In this document: in pieces, positions 40,121 through 48,756 of the stretch | Numbering within the stretch: the stretch's first letter is position 1 | Layout: the number at the start of each line of letters is the position of its first letter | Source of the DNA: Hallerella sp963629575 | GTDB taxonomy: Bacteria > Fibrobacterota > Fibrobacteria > Fibrobacterales > Fibrobacteraceae | Length of the DNA: 64,000 nucleotides | Direction: 5' to 3' | Assembly: GCA_963629575.1 (NCBI GenBank) | Contig: CAVGIM010000001.1 | Span: 90,756-154,755, forward strand | Position numbers and translations under genes: made by a program | Notes under the pieces: generated by a model | Database searches by the model: none | The model's input: only the letters and a program-made list of their open reading frames with translations | What the model was told of the DNA's origin: nothing

Positions 40121-42352
40121 ATGCGTAAACTGGTTTCTTCTTTTTTAATCGCTTCTTGCGCGACAGCCGTCTGGGCGACGCCCACCCAGGTAAAGCTCGA
40201 TTCGATTCATGCGTCGCTTGACACGCTTTCCGGCAATATGGAGTCCACGCTGCTCGGCAAGGACGATCTGCCGGTGGCGGTCTCCGGCTTCATGGCTTTC
40301 CGCGTCAAGAACTTCCACTATTCGGAATCTTCTCCCGCCTTTGCGAGCGACAAGGCCCGCACGGCTGTGGACGCCATCTTCAAGGCGAATGTCGTCGCCA
40401 TGCCGAATTCCTACATGACCCTGTGGACGAACTTCGCATTCCCGTTCGACCTTTCCGGTACGTTCGGAAACAAGTACGCGACCCAGCCGACCGGCGTTCC
40501 GACCTACGACGAGCGCGTTCTCTACGATCATTCCACGGACTACTACTCCTCGACGATTGACGAAGAATTCAACGTGGGCGCGGATATCCGCGCGGGCGTC
40601 TTTGGCGCTTACATCACCGCGGGAGGCGTCATCTGGGCAAACGCTTCTCCCCTTACCATGTGGGAACGCGAAACGTCTCCGCGCTTTTCGTGGCAATACG
40701 AGCTTTTCGAGGACGAAAAGACGGTCAGCACCTATTACAAGGAAAAGTCGTTCAAGCCGGTGAAGGAAGGCGGTCGCGCCTTCTGGACAAACCGCTCGTT
40801 CGGCGGCGTCTTTGCCAATGTCTATCAGCTTCCGTATAACATGAAGGCGCAGTTCATGGTTTCCCAGCCGATGGACATGGACCTCGGCACGCGCGACGGT
40901 CTCCGTCTCTATGCGGGCCAGCCGGGCGAACTCGAAACCTACGGACTTCACGATTTCCGCGGTTCCGTCTATCATGGACGCGTTGCCAAGGACAAGCTCT
41001 TTGAATCGATGACGCTCGGCGTCAACTACATGGGCGTGGTCTTTGACAAGGGCATTATCTACGAAGACGAATTCCGCATCTACCAGATCCTGGCGGACAT
41101 GACGCCTTCCCTGCAGAATACGCATGTCGCTTCCGTCGATATCAAGGGCAATATAACCCCGAAGCTGTACCTGATGGCCGATGTCGCCCTGAGCGTCACC
41201 GATTCCGTCAATTTCTACCCGTCCGACGATGCCGCTCAACCTCACGGATATTCCAAGGACGCCTACAAGACCGGCGTGGCGACTCCGCAGGTCGGTGTCT
41301 ATGTCAAGGCGCAGAGCAAGCACATCGAAGGCTGGCCGATAACCGTCGAAGGCATCTATCTTCCGAAGGATTTCTATTCGCCCTATTCTCTCAGCAACCC
41401 TTCGCGCTTCACTAGCTGGCGCAAGGATGAAATGTACCTGAACGGTGGCTCTCTCCGCTACACGCCGAACATGATGGGATTGAACATCAAGGTGGAGCCG
41501 ACTTTCAACCGCGGCTATCTGGACTTCCAGTATGGCCAGCATCGCCAGGTCGAAGAGGGAACGGATGTCCTGGTCTTCAACTACCGCCTGAACGGTCGCA
41601 ACATGTGGGAAAGCACCAATTCCTGGACCAAGCACAAGCCGATTTTCTGGGCGGATTCGGGCAATGCCAAACCGCGCGCAAGTGGCTATGTCGCCCGTAC
41701 GGGTGTTCTCGAACCGGGCGTCGGGGTCAAGCTGCGCCGTCAAAAGGGCGGGCTTTACGGCGGAACCTGGGAAATGTGGGAATCCTTCGTCGCCTACCAG
41801 AACGTGGAACAGATCCAGAAGCAGGAAATCCCCAGCCATGCCAAGTGGTCTTCCTACCTCTCCGCGATGGGCGGCTACGATATCGGGCACTGGTTTGGCA
41901 CGGACCGCAACATCATGATGACAGGCTATGCGGCTCTCTCCGGCATTTCGACCACGATCGCTCCGATCGCTTACAGCGAAGACCAGAAGGATATGCTCCT
42001 CTGGAGCTTCTACGGACAGTTCGAACCGACGGTTGCGGTAACTCCCAAATTCCACATGGTCGGCATCCTGGGGCTTGAAACGTTCCGTTCCAAGTATGCC
42101 TACACGGGCTATTCGGTCAGCAGCGCCATGTCGAAACAATCCTCTCTTTACAATCAGGTAGGTTCTTCCTACTATGCCTATGCGCCGATCAACTATCTGG
42201 AAACGGCGATAGGCCTGGGCTTTGACTGGGACTTTGCGGACCGTGCAGGCCTGCACGTTCGCTACAAATGGATGACGCATTCCGACGAAAACCTCTCTGT
42301 AAACGATTGGCATTCTCACTACATCGCGGCAGAGACCAAGGTCTGGTTCTAA
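40121..42352 (+). CDS. Outer-membrane beta-barrel protein, paralogue 1
   Basis: 743 residues; the signal peptide (1-19) is followed by KLDSIHASLDTL, a short segment also found in the two next products (KVDSINAKRG; KLDSLNDAVL). The mature protein has many alternating amphipathic strands with aromatic girdle residues and ends in the strand HSHYIAAETKVWF, whose final Phe is the signal for barrel insertion. The region 165-198 (ANASPLTMWERETSPRF) aligns with the YTPLTLFSPDVDILYEPTVF segment of paralogue 2. It follows a GAGGG Shine-Dalgarno, 9 bp after the CBM-like gene. Function is unknown: porin, glucan receptor, or anchoring barrel. Confidence 0.7.
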   Translation: MRKLVSSFLIASCATAVWATPTQVKLDSIHASLDTLSGNMESTLLGKDDLPVAVSGFMAFRVKNFHYSESSPAFASDKARTAVDAIFKANVVAMPNSYMTLWTNFAFPFDLSGTFGNKYATQPTGVPTYDERVLYDHSTDYYSSTIDEEFNVGADIRAGVFGAYITAGGVIWANASPLTMWERETSPRFSWQYELFEDEKTVSTYYKEKSFKPVKEGGRAFWTNRSFGGVFANVYQLPYNMKAQFMVSQPMDMDLGTRDGLRLYAGQPGELETYGLHDFRGSVYHGRVAKDKLFESMTLGVNYMGVVFDKGIIYEDEFRIYQILADMTPSLQNTHVASVDIKGNITPKLYLMADVALSVTDSVNFYPSDDAAQPHGYSKDAYKTGVATPQVGVYVKAQSKHIEGWPITVEGIYLPKDFYSPYSLSNPSRFTSWRKDEMYLNGGSLRYTPNMMGLNIKVEPTFNRGYLDFQYGQHRQVEEGTDVLVFNYRLNGRNMWESTNSWTKHKPIFWADSGNAKPRASGYVARTGVLEPGVGVKLRRQKGGLYGGTWEMWESFVAYQNVEQIQKQEIPSHAKWSSYLSAMGGYDIGHWFGTDRNIMMTGYAALSGISTTIAPIAYSEDQKDMLLWSFYGQFEPTVAVTPKFHMVGILGLETFRSKYAYTGYSVSSAMSKQSSLYNQVGSSYYAYAPINYLETAIGLGFDWDFADRAGLHVRYKWMTHSDENLSVNDWHSHYIAAETKVWF

Positions 42353-42364
42353 GGAGGGCGTAAA

Positions 42365-44587
42365 ATGACTATGAATATGAAAAAAATCGTGACTGCCCTT
42401 TTTGCCGCTTCCGTTGTCGCTTCCGCCGCGACGGAATGGCAGACCCAGGAACGCCTGGATGCGAAGGTGGATTCCATCAACGCGAAGCGTGGCGTTCAAA
42501 TCGGCGGAAAGATCCGCGCCGTGGCACAGGCATCGTATTTCGATACGGACAACGATCCGACCGGCATCAACAACATGCCCGAAACGGAACGCAACGAATT
42601 TGGCGCAGCCGACCTGAATTTCCATTTCCGCCCATACGAATTTGTCCGGGCCAACGTGATGCTCCGCATGGAAGCGGGAATGCAGGAATACTTCTCCTCG
42701 GCGTCCAAGATGCTTTCCGTCGGCTGGCTGAACGTCGAAGGCAACATCGGGAACTCGTTCTACTGGGTCGTTGGCGACTTTAGGCAGCAATATACGCCGC
42801 TCACCCTTTTCTCGCCGGATGTCGATATCCTCTATGAACCGACCGTCTTTGCGAGAAAGCGTCACATGGCGGAATCGCAGGAACTATTGGAAGGCAACCA
42901 GCGCAACTTGCAGGGGGCGAATGTACAGTTCCGCCACTACTTCAACAACGCGGTGGGCGAGTTTCGCGCCGAAGGGCTTGTCGCCCGCCTGAACCGGACC
43001 TCGGTCCTGGATCTTTCGGGCGCCGAAGGCAACATTCTCCCGAACGACACGGTTGCCGGAGCCTCTCTCGCTTCGAATACCGACAAGTGGGCGGTTGCCG
43101 CGAACCTGGAACTTCTCCCGCTGAACAGGAACCTCTACGTCGGCGTCACCCCGATGTACATCTTCGACAACGTGGATTCCTACACCTATACGTATCGTCA
43201 TCCCGAAAAGAACATCAACGAACCGTATGAACTTGTCGATATCAACCCTTACGAAACCGATCCGCAAAAGACGCTGATCGTGAGCGGCCGCGTGGGTGGC
43301 GACATCGCCGGATTCCTCGGCAACAAGGATCTGACCCTTGACCTCGTTGCGGAATACGCCTATTCGTCCGACGAAATTCACAAGCACGCCTTGACTCCGA
43401 CGGTCGATCCGGCAACGGGTGCTAGCGTGGTCGATGAAAACGGCGCGGCGGTCTATTCCGATGTTTCGACGAAAGAAGACCTGAACGGTTCCGCCCTTCT
43501 CGTTACGCTAAACGCCGGCTACAGGTTCTCGGAAGACCTGGGACTTTCTCTTGGCCTCAACTTTGTGCGGAACGACAGCAACTGGTTCAACAACCTCGCG
43601 CAGTCCCCGAAGTTCTTTGCCCGCCGCATCCTGAATACGGACAAGGACGGCGACGCCATCAAGTATGGCGTAAACGCTCCGCTGTATTCCACGTTTGACG
43701 CTCTCTACAATTTCTCGCCCAAGTACTCCCCGGCGTCCAAGACCTTGATGACCGATGACGACGGCATTGCGGACGGCCAGACAAAGAGCTACAACATCGC
43801 TCCGTTCAACAAGAACTCCTGGAAGGGTAACGTCTATTCCCGCTCCCAGCTCGCCCTGATCGAGACCTTGACCGACCCGGCGCTCCAGCTTGCGCTTCCG
43901 AACGGCCTTGCGACTTCGAACCGAGTGGGTGCTCAGGGCAACGTGAAGTTCAACTGGAAGGACTTTGCCGAAGTGCAGGGACTCTTCGGCTACTTCAACC
44001 AGGTCGCCCCGATCGCTCTCTATAAAGAAGCGACCTACATGGAATTCGGCGGTGGAGCCAAGGTGGATGTTTTCAAGATGCTCGGGTTCCAGAAGCCTCT
44101 GGAAATCTCCGGTTCCTACAAGCATTCCGAACGCAGTATCGACACGGATAACTGGATGTCCTTGAATCTTGCCGACGGCACTGCGGAACTCAAGAGCGAC
44201 TTTATCAATGCCGGTTTCTATGTCCAGTATTTGCCGCGCCTCGGATTTACCGCCGGTCTGCAATACATCAAGACGGATTACAACGACTACGAAGGAATGC
44301 TCCGCGGACTTTCCGTTCCGATGCGGAATAGCAAGCAGATGCAGTGGATGGTCGGTCTTGACTATTCCCTTGCCGACAACGCCTGGCTCTCGCTCAACTT
44401 CGGGATGATTACGGTCAAGAACGAATACAATGCGGCGTCCCTGATTGACGCGGACGGCAACGTTTCTTCCGAAAAGCTTGAAGCCGCTTACAATCTTCCT
44501 TCTTACGCCAACATTGACGCTTCGGGAAAATGCACGCACGAATTTTCCCAGACCGTCATCGAAGCTTCCATCAATGTGGAATTTTAA
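42365..44587 (+). CDS. Outer-membrane beta-barrel protein, paralogue 2
   Basis: 740 residues; signal about 1-21. The mature part begins with KVDSINAKRGVQIGGKIRAVAQASYF and contains GDFRQQYTPLTLFSPDVDIL (138-157) then EPTVFARKRH, aligned to GYMRVGYTPYTLYTPQPNLL of paralogue 3. Many amphipathic strands. It ends ...SQTVIEASINVEF, with terminal Phe. A strong AAGGAGGG Shine-Dalgarno lies 4-12 nt upstream, the best in the window. Together with the neighbours on both sides it forms a set of three paralogous barrels of almost equal size. No TonB box or plug domain was recognised, so it is not a SusC-type receptor. Confidence 0.72.
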   Translation: MTMNMKKIVTALFAASVVASAATEWQTQERLDAKVDSINAKRGVQIGGKIRAVAQASYFDTDNDPTGINNMPETERNEFGAADLNFHFRPYEFVRANVMLRMEAGMQEYFSSASKMLSVGWLNVEGNIGNSFYWVVGDFRQQYTPLTLFSPDVDILYEPTVFARKRHMAESQELLEGNQRNLQGANVQFRHYFNNAVGEFRAEGLVARLNRTSVLDLSGAEGNILPNDTVAGASLASNTDKWAVAANLELLPLNRNLYVGVTPMYIFDNVDSYTYTYRHPEKNINEPYELVDINPYETDPQKTLIVSGRVGGDIAGFLGNKDLTLDLVAEYAYSSDEIHKHALTPTVDPATGASVVDENGAAVYSDVSTKEDLNGSALLVTLNAGYRFSEDLGLSLGLNFVRNDSNWFNNLAQSPKFFARRILNTDKDGDAIKYGVNAPLYSTFDALYNFSPKYSPASKTLMTDDDGIADGQTKSYNIAPFNKNSWKGNVYSRSQLALIETLTDPALQLALPNGLATSNRVGAQGNVKFNWKDFAEVQGLFGYFNQVAPIALYKEATYMEFGGGAKVDVFKMLGFQKPLEISGSYKHSERSIDTDNWMSLNLADGTAELKSDFINAGFYVQYLPRLGFTAGLQYIKTDYNDYEGMLRGLSVPMRNSKQMQWMVGLDYSLADNAWLSLNFGMITVKNEYNAASLIDADGNVSSEKLEAAYNLPSYANIDASGKCTHEFSQTVIEASINVEF

Positions 44588-44603
44588 GGGGAGAAACTAA
44601 GGT

Positions 44604-46766
44604 ATGAAATCGAATATGAAAATGCATTTGTTCGGATTCTCTTCGATGCTCCTCCTTTCGACCGCGACGGCGTTTGCCGCTCCGGAACAGGATACGGTCG
44701 CCGTCCAGCAAAAATCGCTGCTCGAAAAGCTGGATTCCCTGAACGATGCGGTTCTGGGGCTGCGGGTGAACGGTTCCGCCAAGGCGGGCTTCCTAACGTC
44801 CATGGCAAAGTCGGACCAGTTTGCGGACAACTCTCCCACGCAAGAGAGCCAGGCCTATACGACCGTCAATCTGGTGTTTACGGCTCGTCCGAGTTCCGAA
44901 ACGGAAGTTCGGGTAGAGGCTCGCTTGCACAAGGACTGGCAAAGCGGCTACGAAGAGAACAACAACCCGATTATCGGACACTGGTTCTCTTACGATGGCT
45001 TGATTCTCGACAGGCACTTGGCTTTCAACCTCGGCTATATGCGCGTCGGCTATACGCCTTATACGCTTTATACGCCGCAGCCGAACCTCTTGCAGGAACC
45101 GGAAATCTTTGCAAGCGCAAGATCCGACGCCATGGCGCTCCGCAACATGGATACGACATCCCGTCGTCTGCTCCAGGGTATCAATGTCGATTACCACAGC
45201 GGATCGCTCGGATTTGTCGATGACATACACGCCCAAGCGACCGGCGCGCGTCTTCGGAACATCGCCAAGAAGAACGACGAGTCCTTCTTTGACTTTGACT
45301 GGGCCGACAGATACCTCTTTGGCGGACGTCTGGGTATGGAAGCCTATGGCGCGCGTCTCGGCGTGAACTACATCGAAGTGTTCGATCGCAAAAAGAGCTT
45401 CTCTTCGCACGACTTGGATACAAAGGATACGGTTTTCCTGGATGACAACAAGGTGTTCTCTGGCGAAATCGGATTCGATTCCAAAAAGCTGCTTCCCGAT
45501 CTGCCGGTGTCCTTCGGGTTGAACGGCGAACTCGCCATGTCCTGGTGGAACGCGGATTCCTATTACCTGGTATCGAAAACGAATACCAGCTACTTGATCC
45601 AGAATGGCGTGATTCCCAATGCGGACGGTGGCTTGGATTCCGTTGCCTATGTCGGTGTTTCCACATCTTCCGAGAATGTGACGGAATCAAAGGAAATCGG
45701 TGACGACAAGGGGACGAGCTTCTATGTGAAGCCTTATGTCCGCGGCGAGTTCGGCGCCTTCCACTTCGATCTTTCCGGCCGTTATCTGCAGAACGACAAG
45801 AAGTTCTGGTCCGAAATGGCTTCCGCCCCGGCCTATCGCGGTGGAAACGTCATCTTGAACGCGAACAGCCTTTATGCCGATTCCACTTATCTCGGGCTGG
45901 TTTCCGCCTTTGGCATGTCGAGTCTCGAAAACCTCTACTTCCAGGTTTACAACTCGAATCCCTACAACGCGACGAATATCCAGTCGGCCGACCTTCAAAA
46001 CGTGTTGTCGTCCGGAGCGACGGAATCCCGTTACCTCTATGCCCGTCTGTATAACAACTACAAGAATGTCCACGTCTATCGCAACGGCTACAATGCGAAT
46101 ACCGTCAAAAAGCTCGAACTCGGCGAAGCGATGTACCTGATGGACGCTTCTATCGACATGGCGCTTCCGATGGGAATCGCCACGCCGGACCGCAAGGGAT
46201 TTTCCGTGGCCTTTGACGGCGACTGGAACTCGGCGGTTAACCTGAACGTCCGCTTTGCCCAATACAACCAGGACGTTATCGACAACAAGTACACGCAGTA
46301 TGGTGCGGGACTTGGCGTTCGGGTCGATCAGGTTCTCGGAGCGTTCGGCATCGAAGACATCTTTGGAAACGAAGACAAGGCGTTGCTCCAGGCATCCTAC
46401 ATGCATTCCGAAGAAGATGCCTTCCTAAAGCGCAAGTCCGACCGCATCATGGCGGGCGTATCGGCTGGCGTCTGGGGACCGATCGGCATTCTGGCGGGTT
46501 TCGAAAAGATCACGCTCGAATACGGCAATCCCCTATTGATTACATCTGCGGCAAGCGTTACCAAGGTCGAGGAAATGCTTCTTCGCGTCGGTCCGCGCAT
46601 CAAGATCGCCCCGGCTTCGTATCTTTCGGTGCAATATGGTCTCTTGACCGACAAGGTCTCGTTCTCCCGTTCCGCAACCGATGAACTTGGGAACGCATCT
46701 TCTGCAGCCGATGAATTCTCTATCGATAAAAACGTGATCATGGCCGATGTCACGGTGACATTCTAA
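44604..46766 (+). CDS. Outer-membrane beta-barrel protein, paralogue 3
   Basis: 720 residues, signal about 1-26 (LLLSTATAFA). Next come EKLDSLNDAVLGLRVNGSAKAGF and the paralogue segment GYMRVGYTPYTLYTPQPNLL, then QEPEIFASARS (144-173). Amphipathic strands continue to the terminal DKNVIMADVTVTF. A GGGGAGAA Shine-Dalgarno is present. Of the three, this and paralogue 2 are closest. It lies 16 bp after paralogue 2 and 12 bp before a lipoprotein gene. No plug or TonB box. Role is unknown but probably shared with the other two. Confidence 0.72.
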   Translation: MKSNMKMHLFGFSSMLLLSTATAFAAPEQDTVAVQQKSLLEKLDSLNDAVLGLRVNGSAKAGFLTSMAKSDQFADNSPTQESQAYTTVNLVFTARPSSETEVRVEARLHKDWQSGYEENNNPIIGHWFSYDGLILDRHLAFNLGYMRVGYTPYTLYTPQPNLLQEPEIFASARSDAMALRNMDTTSRRLLQGINVDYHSGSLGFVDDIHAQATGARLRNIAKKNDESFFDFDWADRYLFGGRLGMEAYGARLGVNYIEVFDRKKSFSSHDLDTKDTVFLDDNKVFSGEIGFDSKKLLPDLPVSFGLNGELAMSWWNADSYYLVSKTNTSYLIQNGVIPNADGGLDSVAYVGVSTSSENVTESKEIGDDKGTSFYVKPYVRGEFGAFHFDLSGRYLQNDKKFWSEMASAPAYRGGNVILNANSLYADSTYLGLVSAFGMSSLENLYFQVYNSNPYNATNIQSADLQNVLSSGATESRYLYARLYNNYKNVHVYRNGYNANTVKKLELGEAMYLMDASIDMALPMGIATPDRKGFSVAFDGDWNSAVNLNVRFAQYNQDVIDNKYTQYGAGLGVRVDQVLGAFGIEDIFGNEDKALLQASYMHSEEDAFLKRKSDRIMAGVSAGVWGPIGILAGFEKITLEYGNPLLITSAASVTKVEEMLLRVGPRIKIAPASYLSVQYGLLTDKVSFSRSATDELGNASSAADEFSIDKNVIMADVTVTF

Positions 46767-46778
46767 GAGGTTAGACGT

Positions 46779-47690
46779 ATGAAAAAATCTTCACTCTTTT
46801 TGTTCGCTCTTGGAACGGTCGCTTTGACGGCCTGCTCTTCGCTGGATGTGAATACGGCGGATTCCCTGAAGGATAACTACCCGAAGGATTTTGTCGATGC
46901 GGAATACATGGCGCTCCACCCCGGACTTCGCAGCCTGCAGATTCAGGATTACGTTTCGAAGTACAACAAGGAACTGGCGCTTGACAAAGAGGCGATTGCC
47001 GCCGACACGGCCGCATTCTTCTCGGATACTTCCTTCTTGCACAAGCTCTACGTGAATCCGATTTATGCGGGCTATACCGAGGAGCTTTGGGCAGAAGACT
47101 GGGAACCCGTCACCACGACGAAGGACTCGTGCCATGCAACAAGCATCGACACGCTGGGAGTTCGCGTCGAAGTGACCGAAAACGATTCGACCCGCGTGGA
47201 TCGTGTCATTCTGGGGGCGAAGGATTCTGCGGGGAATGTTACCTCCTGGGGTAAAATTTCCTATGGTGCGGATGGAAGCGTTGTCGGTGTAACGGGACAT
47301 CTGGATTCCGCCGCGGGTCCCGAGGTTTCCTACACGATAGACGGCGAAGCCTACAAGTTCGTGACGAAGAAAGGCAGCATCGAAATCGACACGACAAAGG
47401 CATGTATCGAAATTTCGGTTTCGAGCGACGGAGGCATTCCGAGCGACAAGCGGAAGCAACTCTTGAAGTTTAACTTCAATGACAACCTGGACGACTTGGC
47501 CGCTCTTGCGAATGTTCCCGTCGATACGTTTGCCATCAGCAGCCAGTATCTGATGTTCGGCAAGTCTCATGGCTGGGCCTATCGCGCCTGCACGGATGCG
47601 GAAAAGAACAACCCGCTCCAGTCCGAGGTTTACCCGATGACAAAACTATACTGTGCAGATGGCGACCTGGTTCGCGAAATTGCGGAGTGA
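46779..47690 (+). CDS. Lipoprotein of the envelope operon
   Basis: 303 residues; lipobox ALTAC (Cys19), then SSLDVNTADSLKDNYPKD. The mature part is acidic, and contains cysteines at KDSCHATS, TKACIEIS, YRACTDAE and LYCADGD that could form two disulfides. Between about 125 and 215 it looks beta-rich (VRVEVTENDSTRVDRVILGAK, KISYGADGSVVGVTGHLD). No family recognised. It sits 12 bp after barrel 3 and 7 bp before the GH18-like gene, so it may be a periplasm- or surface-facing subunit of a complex formed with the barrels. Confidence 0.7.
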   Translation: MKKSSLFLFALGTVALTACSSLDVNTADSLKDNYPKDFVDAEYMALHPGLRSLQIQDYVSKYNKELALDKEAIAADTAAFFSDTSFLHKLYVNPIYAGYTEELWAEDWEPVTTTKDSCHATSIDTLGVRVEVTENDSTRVDRVILGAKDSAGNVTSWGKISYGADGSVVGVTGHLDSAAGPEVSYTIDGEAYKFVTKKGSIEIDTTKACIEISVSSDGGIPSDKRKQLLKFNFNDNLDDLAALANVPVDTFAISSQYLMFGKSHGWAYRACTDAEKNNPLQSEVYPMTKLYCADGDLVREIAE

Positions 47691-47697
47691 GGACTTT

Positions 47698-48756
47698 ATG
47701 AAACTCAAATTGCTTGCATTTTCTGTTATTTTCGGGCTTGCTTCCGTGGCGGGAGCCGCAGCCGACAAGGTTGTCGGTTACTTCCCCTATTGGAGCCAGT
47801 ATTCCCAGTTCGCCCCGAAGGATATTCGCTACAACATGGTGACGCACATTCACTATGTATCGCTTTCGCCTTCGTCGGACGGTTCCGTCGCGTTTGCCGA
47901 CGAAAACGACATCGAAAACTTCAAGGAACTCTCGAAGCTTTCTGCCGCGAACAACGTGAAGCTGATCGTGACGGTCGGCGGCATGGAGCAGGAAGGAACG
48001 CTTGCCGAAATCGCCGCTTCGGAAGAGGCGCGGGGCGCTTTTGCCGGAAATCTGGCCTCCTGGCTGGAAGAGAACGGCGCCTCGGGCGTGGAACTCGACT
48101 GGCAGAATCTTTCCTCGGAAAACGCGGAGTCCTTCGGCGCTCTCGTAAGCGCCATCAAGGAATCCTTTGCCGGAAGGTATGAACTTTCCGTCGCCACGTA
48201 TCCGCTTTCTTCCGCTGACGCCTACGAGGCGACCGCCCTGAATGCCGCGGACTACGTGACCGTCTTTGTGCCGGACCAGATGACGGAAGAAGTTTCCGAA
48301 CTCAAGCCAAACCAGAGCGTTTCCGTTTTCGAAGAGGCGATGAATGCGCTTGTTTCCAAGGGCGTCGAAAAGGACAAGCTCGTACCGGTCGTCTTCTTTT
48401 ACGGAAAGAGCTTTACCGGAGCGAAGGGACTTGGCGAAGCGCAAACGGGTGTCGGCAGCGGAAACGAAGGACTTCTCACGTATAAGGAACTGATGAAGAA
48501 GTTCGAAACGCCGGATTACAAGGTTTCCTTCGACGAATCGTCTAGGTCCGAGGTCGCCGTGAGCGACATGGAATCGATTGTGTTCATGGGAATTCCCTCG
48601 GTCAAGGCGTTGTCCGAACTAGTCAAGTCCGAAGGCTTTGGTGGCGTTGCCGCCTATGACCTGTCGGAAGATCACACGGAACCGATTGTTTCCCTAATGG
48701 TGACGATTGGACTGGAACTTCGCCCGGACATAGATTACAAGGCGAAGAAGAAATAA
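47698..48756 (+). CDS. GH18-like (chitinase-fold) exported protein, probably inactive
   Basis: The 352-residue protein has a signal peptide (about 1-20). Its TIM barrel has KVVGYFPYWSQYSQFAPKDI, then THIHYVSLS, then NVKLIVTVGGMEQ (the GH18 S-x-G-G strand), then SGVELDWQNL at 129-138. Active GH18 enzymes have DGxDxDxE here; this protein has S-G-V-E-L-D-W-Q, so the catalytic glutamate is glutamine (Gln136), and two of the three aspartates are changed. The terminal VAAYDLSEDH fits the last GH18 strand. It is therefore more likely a glycan-binding lectin-like protein than a hydrolase. ATG 47698 follows GAGTGAGGA. It overlaps the next gene by 1 bp (TAATG). Confidence 0.8.
   Translation: MKLKLLAFSVIFGLASVAGAAADKVVGYFPYWSQYSQFAPKDIRYNMVTHIHYVSLSPSSDGSVAFADENDIENFKELSKLSAANNVKLIVTVGGMEQEGTLAEIAASEEARGAFAGNLASWLEENGASGVELDWQNLSSENAESFGALVSAIKESFAGRYELSVATYPLSSADAYEATALNAADYVTVFVPDQMTEEVSELKPNQSVSVFEEAMNALVSKGVEKDKLVPVVFFYGKSFTGAKGLGEAQTGVGSGNEGLLTYKELMKKFETPDYKVSFDESSRSEVAVSDMESIVFMGIPSVKALSELVKSEGFGGVAAYDLSEDHTEPIVSLMVTIGLELRPDIDYKAKKK

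Noticed and set aside
40145..42865. A 906-codon open frame on the minus strand across the barrel genes
   Set aside because: It is antisense to two clear outer-membrane protein genes with signal peptides, C-terminal Phe and good Shine-Dalgarno sequences. Its product is Arg/His/Val-rich with no domain pattern; it is a by-product of codon bias.
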